The notes under the pieces are model-generated. The model saw only the letters and a program-made list of their open reading frames with translations, ran no database searches and had not been told where the DNA came from. Source: DATBRC01 sp036560485 (lineage in GTDB: Bacteria > Pseudomonadota > Gammaproteobacteria > Burkholderiales > Burkholderiaceae_D). Taken from it: 64,000 nt of DNA. How positions within the stretch are numbered: position 1 is the first letter of the stretch; the number at the start of each line of letters is the position of its first letter. Shown piece by piece: positions 8,550 through 17,160 of this stretch. A program made the translations under genes and the position numbers. Location: contig DATBRC010000018.1 in the NCBI GenBank assembly GCA_036560485.1, forward strand, positions 30,603 to 94,602, written 5' to 3'.

Positions 8550-9766
8550 CACGCCGCGTCGTCATTAGCGGAATGGGAATAATCTCACCGCTCGGCAATG
8601 ACATTCGTACTTTTTCAAATAATCTGTTCTCCAACTATTCGGCCGTCCGGCGTCTGGAAGTCGAAGTAAAAGACCGGCAACTCGCTGTCCCGGCCGCCAC
8701 GGTCAATATTGACCCTCTCGCACATTTCAGCAAAATGGCTCTGATGAGCCTGGATCGATTCAGCCAGCTTGCCCTTATCGCAAGCCGCGAGGCATTATCG
8801 AACTGGACGAAAGATTCTCCTCTCGCGAATCGCTGCGGCGTATTTATTGGATGCGGGATGGGCGGCGCCAACCAGATCGAGACGACCTACCAGGATCTCT
8901 ATATCAAGGAAGCCAACAAGGTCCGACCCCTAACCGTGGTCAATATCATGAACAATGCCGCCGCGGGACATATCGCGATGGAGCATGGACTCAAAGGCCC
9001 GAATCAAACTTATTCAACCGCATGTTCTTCGTCGGCCATCGCCATCGGCGAAGCAATGCGTGCAATTCGACATGGCTATATCGACAGCGCTCTTGCCGGC
9101 GGCACCGAGGCACTGCTGACATTCGGGTCCCTGCAAGGATGGCGTGCATTAGGCGTGCTTGCCGATATAGGCGATGATCCGTCCAAGGCATGTCGACCAT
9201 TTTCTGCAAACCGCAGCGGACTGGCGCTGTCGGAAGGCGCCGCGATGTTGTTCTTGGAATCCGAAGAACAGGCATTGGCGCGCGGTGCAACGATTTATGG
9301 CGAAGTGCTCGGTTATGGCAGCAGTTGCGATGCCAGCCACTTGACCAAACCAGACCCTGTTGGACAATCTGCAGCCATCCGTGCTGCACTCTCCGATGCA
9401 CACATAGAACCATCTGCGGTAGGTTATATCAATGCGCACGGCACAGCGACGCAAGCAGGTGACATCGCAGAATCGCAAGCTATCCGTGCCGTGTTTGGCG
9501 CCAATGCTCCTCCAGTCAGTGCAACCAAATCGATGGTCGGACACTTGCTCGGCGCAGCAGGAGCATTGGAAGCTGTCGCTACCTTATGCGCACTTCAACA
9601 ACAGATACTTCCAGCCACCATCAATCTCGATACACCTGATCCTGCCTGCGATCTCGATTACGTGCCGAATACAGCACGCAAAGCCAACTTCGATATCGCG
9701 CTCAGTAACTCATTCGCATTCGGGGGCAGTAATGCAAGCCTGGCGTTCGGTCGTTATCATTCCTGA
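8546..9766 (+). CDS. Beta-ketoacyl-ACP synthase (KAS I/II, FabF-like)
   Basis: The enzyme condenses malonyl-ACP with an acyl primer. The complete Cys-His-His triad is present: Cys160 in YSTACSSSA, His298 in NAHGTAT and His333 in KSMVGHLLGAAGA, with Lys328 nearby. Length (406 residues) is normal for FabF-type enzymes. It begins inside the stop codon of the ACP gene. No dehydratase, reductase or acyltransferase follows, so this pair probably makes or elongates a special acyl chain using the housekeeping cycle. Which lipid receives the chain is not evident. Confidence 0.9.
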   Translation: MTRRVVISGMGIISPLGNDIRTFSNNLFSNYSAVRRLEVEVKDRQLAVPAATVNIDPLAHFSKMALMSLDRFSQLALIASREALSNWTKDSPLANRCGVFIGCGMGGANQIETTYQDLYIKEANKVRPLTVVNIMNNAAAGHIAMEHGLKGPNQTYSTACSSSAIAIGEAMRAIRHGYIDSALAGGTEALLTFGSLQGWRALGVLADIGDDPSKACRPFSANRSGLALSEGAAMLFLESEEQALARGATIYGEVLGYGSSCDASHLTKPDPVGQSAAIRAALSDAHIEPSAVGYINAHGTATQAGDIAESQAIRAVFGANAPPVSATKSMVGHLLGAAGALEAVATLCALQQQILPATINLDTPDPACDLDYVPNTARKANFDIALSNSFAFGGSNASLAFGRYHS

Positions 9767-9804
9767 GCTACTTTGATATCTGACACCTCATGCTGGAGTA
9801 TGCT

Positions 9805-10590
9805 ATGAATCGCAGAATATTTTATTTGCTATTCATCGCCCTCTCCTTAGCGATAGGAAATGCCAAAGCAGATACGGCAGCTGCTTCAGAAAAATCATCA
9901 GAACAACAAGGTTGGTCAGGCTTGGCCGGTGTCGGCCCGATGATTTTCTCAAAATACACGGGCGGTACCGGCACGCAGACCTGGCTGCTGCCCCTTATCT
10001 CGGCCAACTACGATGAGATTTTTTACATCGATCCACTTCGCGCAAACGTCTACCTTGGCAGTACAGACGACAAAAAAATGGCGTGGGGACTGGCAGTAGA
10101 ACCGCGCATGGGATTTCATGCTTCCGATGGTGCAAGACTTGCCGGCATGGCGACACGCAGGAACAGCCTGGAAGGAGGATTCAATTTCGATTGGGATGCC
10201 GATATTATCGCGATCAGTTTTTCGTATTTCACCGATCTGACGCATTCCAGCAATGGAACCTCGTCACGCTTGTATCTCTACAAGGATGTGATCAAGAATG
10301 AAAAATGGAAGCTTGGTGCCAACGTCGGTCTCGACCACATGAGCGCCAAAGTCACCAATTATTTTTTCGGCACAACGGCAAATGAAGTCACGGTAAATCG
10401 GCCACTTTACCAACCAGGCAGTGCGACCAATGTTGTGTTTGGTTTTGACGGCAGCTACAAAATCAACCAGCGATATTCGATCCTGTTCGGCCTGCAAGCG
10501 ACACACCTGAACGGCAGTGCTGCAAACAGCCCTATCGTCGAAACGAAACAATCCAAAGTCGGTTGGATTGGGCTGGCTTGGAATCTTTAG
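9805..10590 (+). CDS. MipA/OmpV family outer-membrane protein
   Basis: A signal peptide (residues 1-20, ending in NAKA) precedes a beta-rich protein of 261 residues. Features of the MipA/OmpV family include GLAVEPRMGF, the ANVGLDHMSAKVTNYFFG strand and a terminal aromatic-rich strand ending in WNL, as expected for insertion by the BAM complex. The start at 9805 is preferred over 9790 because GGAG (9795-9798) is 6 bases upstream and it places the signal peptide at the N-terminus. It follows the KAS gene by 38 bp and ends 11 bp before the convergent gene. The family's cargo is generally unknown; some members scaffold murein hydrolases. Confidence 0.75.
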   Translation: MNRRIFYLLFIALSLAIGNAKADTAAASEKSSEQQGWSGLAGVGPMIFSKYTGGTGTQTWLLPLISANYDEIFYIDPLRANVYLGSTDDKKMAWGLAVEPRMGFHASDGARLAGMATRRNSLEGGFNFDWDADIIAISFSYFTDLTHSSNGTSSRLYLYKDVIKNEKWKLGANVGLDHMSAKVTNYFFGTTANEVTVNRPLYQPGSATNVVFGFDGSYKINQRYSILFGLQATHLNGSAANSPIVETKQSKVGWIGLAWNL

Positions 10591-10601
10591 AACTCATTTC
10601 T

Positions 10602-12161
10602 TCAATGATGTAACGCTATTTCTTTATTCACATTTCGAAATACGGAATCCCATTCGCCCATCGATGATTGCCTGAATAATTTCACCGATGGATACCATGG
10701 GCTATCGCTTCTATCCAAAAGCCAGCGCCAATCCGGGAAATAAGGCAATAACACGAAGGTTGGTTTACCTAGCGCGCCAGCCAGATGTGCCACACTGGTA
10801 TCCACGCTAATCACGATATCCATTAGTTCGCACAAGGCAGCGGTATCGCTGAAGTCATTTAGCGCATTCTCAAAATTCAAGATGTCGGTACGGGATTGAA
10901 GGATGTGTTTATCGGCGTCGCGCACTTCTTTTTGCAGACTCACATACTGAAAACCTGCAGGCAGCTCTTTTATCCAGTCCGATAAAATTATGCTGCGATT
11001 CCGGTCATTTACGTGCAGCGCATTACCGCTCCACACCAAGCCGATACGCGGTTTTGTTTTAGTGCCTAACCGGACTTGCCATTGCGTTATTTTGGCGGCG
11101 TCGGCTTTGAGATATTTGGTTGAAACAGGAATAGTGCCGATATTGGTCTTGCATGCCAATGGCAAACTCAACAAGGGACAGTGATAATCAAAAGCTGGCA
11201 ATGCACTTCCCTTGCCAACTAATTGCATCACACCCTCAAGATTAGCCAGCAAACTTAATAATGGTTTTTGTACTTCCAAAATGACACGCGCGCCTAACGC
11301 GGCGACCAACTTGACATAGCGGCAGAATTGAATCGTATCCCCAAACCCTTGTTCGCTGTGAAGAAGAATTGCCTTGCCAATCAATGGTTCTTCACCAAGC
11401 CAAAGTGGTTGATTGAAGTTTCTTTTTTCTTTAAAAGCAGAACATTTTTCATTTTTCCAGCGCCACTCATGTTCTGGCCAGCCTAGATCAAAATCCTCTG
11501 CAAGCAATAAGGCCAGCGATTTATTCCAATGTGCTTCGGCATAATCTGGCCTGATTGCAATCGCTTTGTCGTAACTGGCTATGGCCACATCGATTTGTAA
11601 AAGTTCTTGAAACGCATTACCACGGTTGTAGTAGGCCTCCGCAAAGTCCGGCTTGATCGCAATGGCTTTGTCATAGCTGGCTATCGCCGCATCCAATTGT
11701 TTCAGTTCTTGAAGCAAACCGCCACGATTGGAGTACGCTTTTGTATACTCTCGCTTGATCGCAATGGCTTTGTCATAACTGGCTAATGCCGCGTGCAACT
11801 GCTTGAGACCTTGCAGCACATTGCCACGGTTGTAGTAAGCCTCCGCATAGGCCGGTTGAATCGCAATGGCTTTGTCATAACTGGCTAATGCCGCATCCAA
11901 CTGCAGGAGAGCTTGCAGCGCCAAGCCTCTATTGTTGTAGGCAGTAGCATCATCAGGATTGATCTCAATCGCCTTGCCTATCAACTCCACTGCGCCCTGA
12001 TGGTCATTTGTTTGAGTGGCAATCACTCCCAAATAATGTAGCGCATCAAAGTGCCTGGGCTGTACGTTGAGTACTTCTTCGTAAAGAATGCGTGCCTGTG
12101 CTAATTGCCCTTGTTGATGGAGCGCGACTGCTTGCTGCATTTTTGCGTGCACTGGTTCCAT
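10602..12161 (-). CDS. TPR protein with C-terminal GT9-like glycosyltransferase domain
   Basis: Residues 1 to about 210 are tandem 34-residue TPR units (about six, several carrying ASYDKAIAI). The C-terminal 300 residues resemble heptosyltransferase-type (GT-B) domains: GFGDTIQFCRYV, PRIGLVWSGNALHVNDRNRS and the nucleotide-sugar segment VDTSVAHLAGALGKPTFVLLP. TPR-GT proteins of this kind are common beside bacterial flagellin or S-layer loci. It lies 21 bp after the methyltransferase gene on the same strand and is probably the last gene of the glycosylation operon. It is convergent with the MipA gene. Donor and acceptor are not known. Confidence 0.78.
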   Translation of the reverse strand: MEPVHAKMQQAVALHQQGQLAQARILYEEVLNVQPRHFDALHYLGVIATQTNDHQGAVELIGKAIEINPDDATAYNNRGLALQALLQLDAALASYDKAIAIQPAYAEAYYNRGNVLQGLKQLHAALASYDKAIAIKREYTKAYSNRGGLLQELKQLDAAIASYDKAIAIKPDFAEAYYNRGNAFQELLQIDVAIASYDKAIAIRPDYAEAHWNKSLALLLAEDFDLGWPEHEWRWKNEKCSAFKEKRNFNQPLWLGEEPLIGKAILLHSEQGFGDTIQFCRYVKLVAALGARVILEVQKPLLSLLANLEGVMQLVGKGSALPAFDYHCPLLSLPLACKTNIGTIPVSTKYLKADAAKITQWQVRLGTKTKPRIGLVWSGNALHVNDRNRSIILSDWIKELPAGFQYVSLQKEVRDADKHILQSRTDILNFENALNDFSDTAALCELMDIVISVDTSVAHLAGALGKPTFVLLPYFPDWRWLLDRSDSPWYPSVKLFRQSSMGEWDSVFRNVNKEIALHH

Positions 12162-12182
12162 AGTCGTATCGATGCGATTGCG

Positions 12183-13406
12183 TCAGCGATACGGATGCTC
12201 GTCATGTGCAAAATCCACCAAACGGCCATTGTGCTCAATCAGCACAGATAACGGTCGAATACCTTCGCGCGCCATTTCCGCTGCGATGTCCTTTGCGCGC
12301 CATTGCGTCGGAATGATCACAACATCGACAGCAGAGGTCTTCAGCACATCTCGGAATAATATTTTCTGTCCGGTACCCGGCACAAAAGTGCCGGCCTTTT
12401 CCGGATCGGAATCGACCACCAGCGGGAAGCGCTCAGCGTCTGCGCCGAACTGATGGATGAATGCAGCTGCTTTTCCTGTCCCGCCCCATATTGCTACCTT
12501 GGTGCCGTTCGCCGCAAGCTCGACGAGTTGCGCATTGATTGCTGCACGGTTTTGATCTGCACGCCGCGAGAAAGCTGCGGTCGCTTTGGCCTGTTCCTGA
12601 AATGCAGCCGGTTGCCCAAGCTTGACTCGGCCATAGACCACTTCACCGTCATAGCCATGCGCCAGTTCCATGACTTCGCCTGCGCGCGTGAGCAAGGTGC
12701 GAAAAGATTTGGTGGTGAAATGCGCAACGTGCTCATAGAAAAAATCCGCCAGACGATCTGTCTCGAATACGCGGTCTATGCAAGGCACTTCTGCGAATAA
12801 CCAGCACTGCTTGCCACGCATCGCGGCGCCCCACGCCAGCTGCTCCAGCAGCGCCGCCGGCTCGGTCAGATGTTCCAGGACATGACGAATGATCACCGCA
12901 TCCGGAGCATACTCGGCCATGTCGACCAGCGGGTCGAATAGCCGCGCATGGAATTCCACACCCTTTCCCGTTTCGGGACTGGCGTTGGGATCGAAGCCGA
13001 TGAATCTGCCGCGCCCTCCGCGCGCTTCGGCCAAACCGCGCACGAAATGCCCTTCTCCGCAGCCGATTTCCACTACCGTGGGTGCATCAGGCAAATGTGC
13101 CAACAAACTATCCCGAGTCTCGGCCAGATGTCCTTTCCAAATGCCACCGCTGTTAAACATTCTGTTGGGATTGTCCTGATAGGGGATAGCCTCGTAACGG
13201 AACGAAGGGTTCCACACGTGCGAACACGCCGGACACTGGACGAAATCATGTGGGTAACGCGGCATCGCCCGCGCCTTGGCAGCCGATCTTGGCCAGCCAA
13301 GCGTTGCCAGCGTTTGCAGCCCACCGTCAAAAAATCGGACCGCAAGACTGTGCGCGCAGACCGGGCAAGCCGCACCGACGAATGCAGGAGTAGCAGTTTT
13401 AATCAT
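12183..13406 (-). CDS. Zinc-binding SAM-dependent methyltransferase (sugar C-methyltransferase-like)
   Basis: The three-part layout is that of deoxysugar C-methyltransferases. An N-terminal zinc knuckle has Cys14, Cys17, Cys58 and Cys61 (CPVC and CPAC). A SAM-binding domain begins VVEIGCGEGHF (111-121). A Rossmann-like C-terminal domain has KVAIWGGTGKAAAF. Such enzymes methylate NDP-keto-sugars, though related proteins modify other small molecules. The ATG at 13406 overlaps the stop of the preceding SDR gene (ATGA), so I reject a longer N-terminus that would overlap it further. Length is 407 residues. The operon setting suggests it modifies a glycan attached by the neighbouring TPR transferases. 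Confidence 0.82.
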   Translation of the reverse strand: MIKTATPAFVGAACPVCAHSLAVRFFDGGLQTLATLGWPRSAAKARAMPRYPHDFVQCPACSHVWNPSFRYEAIPYQDNPNRMFNSGGIWKGHLAETRDSLLAHLPDAPTVVEIGCGEGHFVRGLAEARGGRGRFIGFDPNASPETGKGVEFHARLFDPLVDMAEYAPDAVIIRHVLEHLTEPAALLEQLAWGAAMRGKQCWLFAEVPCIDRVFETDRLADFFYEHVAHFTTKSFRTLLTRAGEVMELAHGYDGEVVYGRVKLGQPAAFQEQAKATAAFSRRADQNRAAINAQLVELAANGTKVAIWGGTGKAAAFIHQFGADAERFPLVVDSDPEKAGTFVPGTGQKILFRDVLKTSAVDVVIIPTQWRAKDIAAEMAREGIRPLSVLIEHNGRLVDFAHDEHPYR

Positions 13407-14341
13407 GATGCGAGGAGCTTTCTGAAATATGCAATGGTTTCCTTGAGGCCGTCTTCCAGCGCCACTTTGGGTTTCCAATCCAGTATTTTTTTGGCCTTGG
13501 TAATGTCCGGCTGGCGCTGCGTCGGATCATCGGCAGGCAGCGGGCGAAATACGATCTGGCTGCGCGATCCTGTAAGCCGCAACACCGTTTCTGCCAATTC
13601 CCTGATCGTGAATTCCACGGGATTGCCCAGGTTGAGTGGACCAATTTCGCTACCCTGTTTCATCATGGCCAGCAGACCATCAACCGTATCGTCCACGTAG
13701 CAGAATGATCGCGTCTGGTTGCCGTCGCCGTACAGCGTGATCGGTTCGCCTGACAAAGCCTGCACAATGAAATTACTCACCACCCGTCCATCACGCGGAT
13801 GCATGCGCGGCCCGTAAGTGTTGAAGATGCGCACCACGCGTATGTCCACACCGCTTTGCCGGTGATAGTCAAAAAACAGCGTTTCTGCGCAGCGTTTGCC
13901 TTCATCGTAGCAGGCGCGCGGGCCAATCGGATTGACATGTCCCCAATAACTTTCCGTTTGCGGATGCTGAAGTGGATCGCCGTACACTTCGCTGGTGGAC
14001 GCTTGCAAAATACGTGCGCGACGCCGTTTGGCCAGCCCCAACATATTGATCGCACCAAGCACCGATGTCTTCGTGGTAGACACCGGGTTGGTCTGGTAAT
14101 GCACAGGACTGGCCGGACAAGCCAGGTTGTAGATACGGTCCACTTCCAGATATACCGGCAGCCAGATATCGTGCCGGATCAACTCGAAATTGGGCTGCAG
14201 CAGCAGATGACGGATGTTGTTCTTGCTTCCGGTGTAAAAGTTATCGAGGCACAGCACATCTTCACCGGCCGCCACCAATCGTTCGCACAGATGGGAGCCA
14301 ATAAAGCCGGCGCCGCCGGTGATGAGTGTAGTGGGTGTCAT
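13403..14341 (-). CDS. UDP-glucuronate decarboxylase-like SDR (UDP-xylose synthase)
   Basis: This extended SDR closely follows the UXS pattern: GGAGFIGSHL near the N-terminus, HDIWLPVYLEVDRIYNLACP, STSEVYGDP (115-123), and Tyr145/Lys149 in CYDEGK. The family oxidises UDP-glucuronate at C4, decarboxylates C6 and reduces again to give UDP-xylose; close relatives stop at the 4-keto-pentose. The start is ATG 14341, with AAGGAG 7 bases upstream and an ATGA overlap with the preceding TPR gene. It is 312 residues long. The nucleotide sugar is probably used by the TPR glycosyltransferases in the same operon. Confidence 0.85.
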   Translation of the reverse strand: MTPTTLITGGAGFIGSHLCERLVAAGEDVLCLDNFYTGSKNNIRHLLLQPNFELIRHDIWLPVYLEVDRIYNLACPASPVHYQTNPVSTTKTSVLGAINMLGLAKRRRARILQASTSEVYGDPLQHPQTESYWGHVNPIGPRACYDEGKRCAETLFFDYHRQSGVDIRVVRIFNTYGPRMHPRDGRVVSNFIVQALSGEPITLYGDGNQTRSFCYVDDTVDGLLAMMKQGSEIGPLNLGNPVEFTIRELAETVLRLTGSRSQIVFRPLPADDPTQRQPDITKAKKILDWKPKVALEDGLKETIAYFRKLLAS

Positions 14342-17160
14342 GCGCAAACTCCTTGATTGTGATTCTTATGAATATCAGGACGCCATCCAACCGGTAACTT
14401 CTCTCCTCGCCCGGCAGCCGTTACGGCAGCAGTAAGGAAACATTCAAATTCTCGTACCGCTTGCATATCTTCAAACAATTCTCGCTTGGCAGCTTCGACG
14501 GACACGTGACGCAAGGCACGACGTTTTTCCGGATCGCGCCCCAAGGCCAGCGCCAGAGGCGCATAGTCTTCCAGGCGCGCCGCAATGGGGGCATTATCAA
14601 TACCCATCTGCCGGTACGCGCCGGCCACAATTCTGCCTCGCATGAATTGTCCCGGATAAGTCACGACCGGCGTGCCATATACCATCCCTTCGTACAATGT
14701 ATTGCCGCTTCCGAAATGAACCGGGTCCAGCAGCACATCGATATGAGCCATCAGTCCCATGAAACGATCCAGAGGCATGCGCGGTAAAAATAGCACGCGC
14801 TCCAACAAAATTGGAAAACTTTTCGACCAACGCGCACGCAGCTGTTTGCACTGCACTGGTTTTTCTCCCTCCAGCAACACAATATGAGCTGTCGGATCAC
14901 CTTCCGCAATCGCTGCGAGAATGTTATCGAAATCCGGATGAATCTTGAACAATGTTTGCGGACACCCATACAAGGTGCCCGATTCAGGCAATCCCAATGC
15001 GGCACGCGATGGCAGCTCGGTAACGGTGATCACAGGCTGATAAAAACACGGCAACCGGTTCAGACGAATCAGTCTTTCGCTGTAATGTGTCTCTGCATCG
15101 TCAGGTTCGATGGAAGCCGCCGACACAAAATAATCCATGGTATCCAGCCCGGTCGTATCCGGATGCCCCCAGCCGACTGCCTGCACCGGAGCAAGCCGCG
15201 CATAGGCCAAAAAATAAGTGGCGGACGCCATGCCGATATCAGGGAAGAACAGCACATCCAGCGCCTCTGCCGCCACCGCCTGCTGTTGGTCTTTTAACTT
15301 GGCAGGCAAGGTCAAGACCTTCTCGGCAATCGCGTCCAGGCTTTGCCTGAAGCTATCCTGCTTGGCTTTTGGTGCATGGATTATCACGACTTCAAACCGG
15401 CTGCGATCCAGATGACGAATGAATCCTTGATAAAGTTTGCCGATTGTATGCGCCACCAAAAGCTCGGATAAAAATCCTACTCGTATGCGTCGTCCTGTCT
15501 CCGCTGGAGATTGCCAGCCCAGTATATGCGTCGCCGTAGCAGTCAGCTCGACTAGTCGCGCACGAAAAAATTGGTGCAATGCCTGCATCAACGGACGGTC
15601 ATTGGCGTTGTGGTAAGCAAGGTAAAAATTGGATGGATTCGCATTGTTGCCGGGCTCTTGCAGCGCCCCTGGCGTATTCGTCAATGCATGAATCCCGTTT
15701 TGATAGCGTTCCCGCCAAAGCATCATCGCTTCGACAGAGTCGTGAATGATAGGCAGCATTAGATTGGCATGCAGAGCGTGCTGAAGCGCTTCCGGCTGCA
15801 ATTGCTGCGCGTGCCGATAACTGGTTTCAGATTCGGTGAGCCGGCCCTGTTCAAGAAAAGTACTGCCTAAATTAATATACGCCTCAGCGTAATTCGGATT
15901 GATCTTCAGTACATGCATCAAGGCGACTTCGGCTTCGGCGTATCGCCCCTGTTGCATAAGGATGACGCCCAGATTGCTATGCGCCTCTGCGTAATCGGGT
16001 TTGATCTCCAATGCGCATCGATAGCAATTTTCCGCCTCTGCATGCTTGCGCTGATCCTTAAATGTGTTCCCCAGGTTGTAATGCGCCGATGCATAGTTCG
16101 GCTTGATTTCGATCGCACGTCGATAACTCGCTTCTGCATCGGATAGCAGGCCCTGCTCCTTGAAAGTCGCCCCCATATTATTATGCGCTTCTGCGTAATC
16201 AGGCTTGATCTCCAGAGCGCGCCGATAGCTGGCTTGTGCGTCGGAATGTCGTCCTTGTTCTTTGAGGATGTTACCCAGATTGTTATGTGCAATAGCGAAA
16301 TCCGGCTTGATCGTTATTGCACGTCGCAGACTTGCTTCAGCTGCTGCAAGCTGTCCCTGTTCCATGAGGGTATTGCCCAAGTTGTAATGCGCTTCGGCAT
16401 AATCCGGATTGATTGCCAATGCGCGCTGATAACTGGCGGTTGCGTCGGCAAGTAATCCTTGCTCTTTGAAGCTGTTACCCAGATTGCCATGCGCTTCGGC
16501 GTCATTCGGCAGCAAGGCCGCGGCTTTTTTCATCGCTTGCATGGCTTCATCGGGCCGTGCCTGTTGCTGAAGTGCTGCACCAAGCACCTTCCAGCCGAAT
16601 CCATAGTCGGGGAATTTTTCGATCAACAAGCGTGCAGCAGCTTCGGTGTCGGCGTAGCGGCCCTGGCTGTACAACTCCACCAGGTTATGCATTCTTGCAG
16701 AATCCGGTTCCTTCCCGGCTTTTCCCTTGGATGATTTTTTAGCAGGTTGTGATTGTGCAGCATTCTTTATTTGGGAAGCAGGCTGATCTGCCCGCATTGC
16801 AGCCATGCGAGCCGACAGTGCATCCGACACTTCTCCGGCCAAACCATGTTGTCGGCCCAATGCCAATACCTGACGAGCTTGCTCTGGCCTGCCCGCTTGA
16901 ATCAACGCGTCGATATAACTGAGCCAGTATTGTTGCGCCTGCGGGTTAGCTGCCAGTGCTGCCTCGAAGTGAGGCAGACTCGCAACTGGTTGCTGTACTT
17001 GAACCGCCAGCAGTCCCAGATTATGGTTGGCATCAGGGTGCTGCGGATCCGCCTGCAGAATGGCACGATAAAGACGCTCGGCATCCTGCAGCTGACCGGC
17101 CTGATGATGCCTCACAGCATCCAGCAATGCCTGATCCGGCGATTGCGCATCGCTGCTCAT
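14338..17160 (-). CDS. TPR glycosyltransferase, OGT/GT41-related
   Basis: The protein has 940 residues. The first 500 or so are TPR units: a short N-terminal set, a Lys/Ser-rich linker, then about ten 34-residue repeats. The C-terminal half is a GT-B transferase: RVGFLSELLVAHTIGKLYQGF, APVQAVGWGHPDTTG, a donor-binding YGCPQTLFKIHP with its lysine, and FGSGNTLYEGMVYGTPVV. It differs clearly from the neighbouring OGT-like protein, so the two probably have different specificities. The start at 17160 has AAGGAG 7-8 bases upstream and an ATGA overlap with the upstream gene. The likely role is O-glycosylation of flagellin, inferred from position. Confidence 0.82.
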   Translation of the reverse strand: MSSDAQSPDQALLDAVRHHQAGQLQDAERLYRAILQADPQHPDANHNLGLLAVQVQQPVASLPHFEAALAANPQAQQYWLSYIDALIQAGRPEQARQVLALGRQHGLAGEVSDALSARMAAMRADQPASQIKNAAQSQPAKKSSKGKAGKEPDSARMHNLVELYSQGRYADTEAAARLLIEKFPDYGFGWKVLGAALQQQARPDEAMQAMKKAAALLPNDAEAHGNLGNSFKEQGLLADATASYQRALAINPDYAEAHYNLGNTLMEQGQLAAAEASLRRAITIKPDFAIAHNNLGNILKEQGRHSDAQASYRRALEIKPDYAEAHNNMGATFKEQGLLSDAEASYRRAIEIKPNYASAHYNLGNTFKDQRKHAEAENCYRCALEIKPDYAEAHSNLGVILMQQGRYAEAEVALMHVLKINPNYAEAYINLGSTFLEQGRLTESETSYRHAQQLQPEALQHALHANLMLPIIHDSVEAMMLWRERYQNGIHALTNTPGALQEPGNNANPSNFYLAYHNANDRPLMQALHQFFRARLVELTATATHILGWQSPAETGRRIRVGFLSELLVAHTIGKLYQGFIRHLDRSRFEVVIIHAPKAKQDSFRQSLDAIAEKVLTLPAKLKDQQQAVAAEALDVLFFPDIGMASATYFLAYARLAPVQAVGWGHPDTTGLDTMDYFVSAASIEPDDAETHYSERLIRLNRLPCFYQPVITVTELPSRAALGLPESGTLYGCPQTLFKIHPDFDNILAAIAEGDPTAHIVLLEGEKPVQCKQLRARWSKSFPILLERVLFLPRMPLDRFMGLMAHIDVLLDPVHFGSGNTLYEGMVYGTPVVTYPGQFMRGRIVAGAYRQMGIDNAPIAARLEDYAPLALALGRDPEKRRALRHVSVEAAKRELFEDMQAVREFECFLTAAVTAAGRGEKLPVGWRPDIHKNHNQGVCA
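15830..16530 (-). repeat. Tandem 102-bp TPR-coding repeats
   Basis: Successive 34-codon units with near-repeating text (GCTTCGGCGTAAT... and CGATAACTGGC... on the plus strand) encode TPR helices inside the 940-residue transferase. Boundaries are approximate. The unit is protein-coding; it is not a CRISPR array. Confidence 0.8.
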
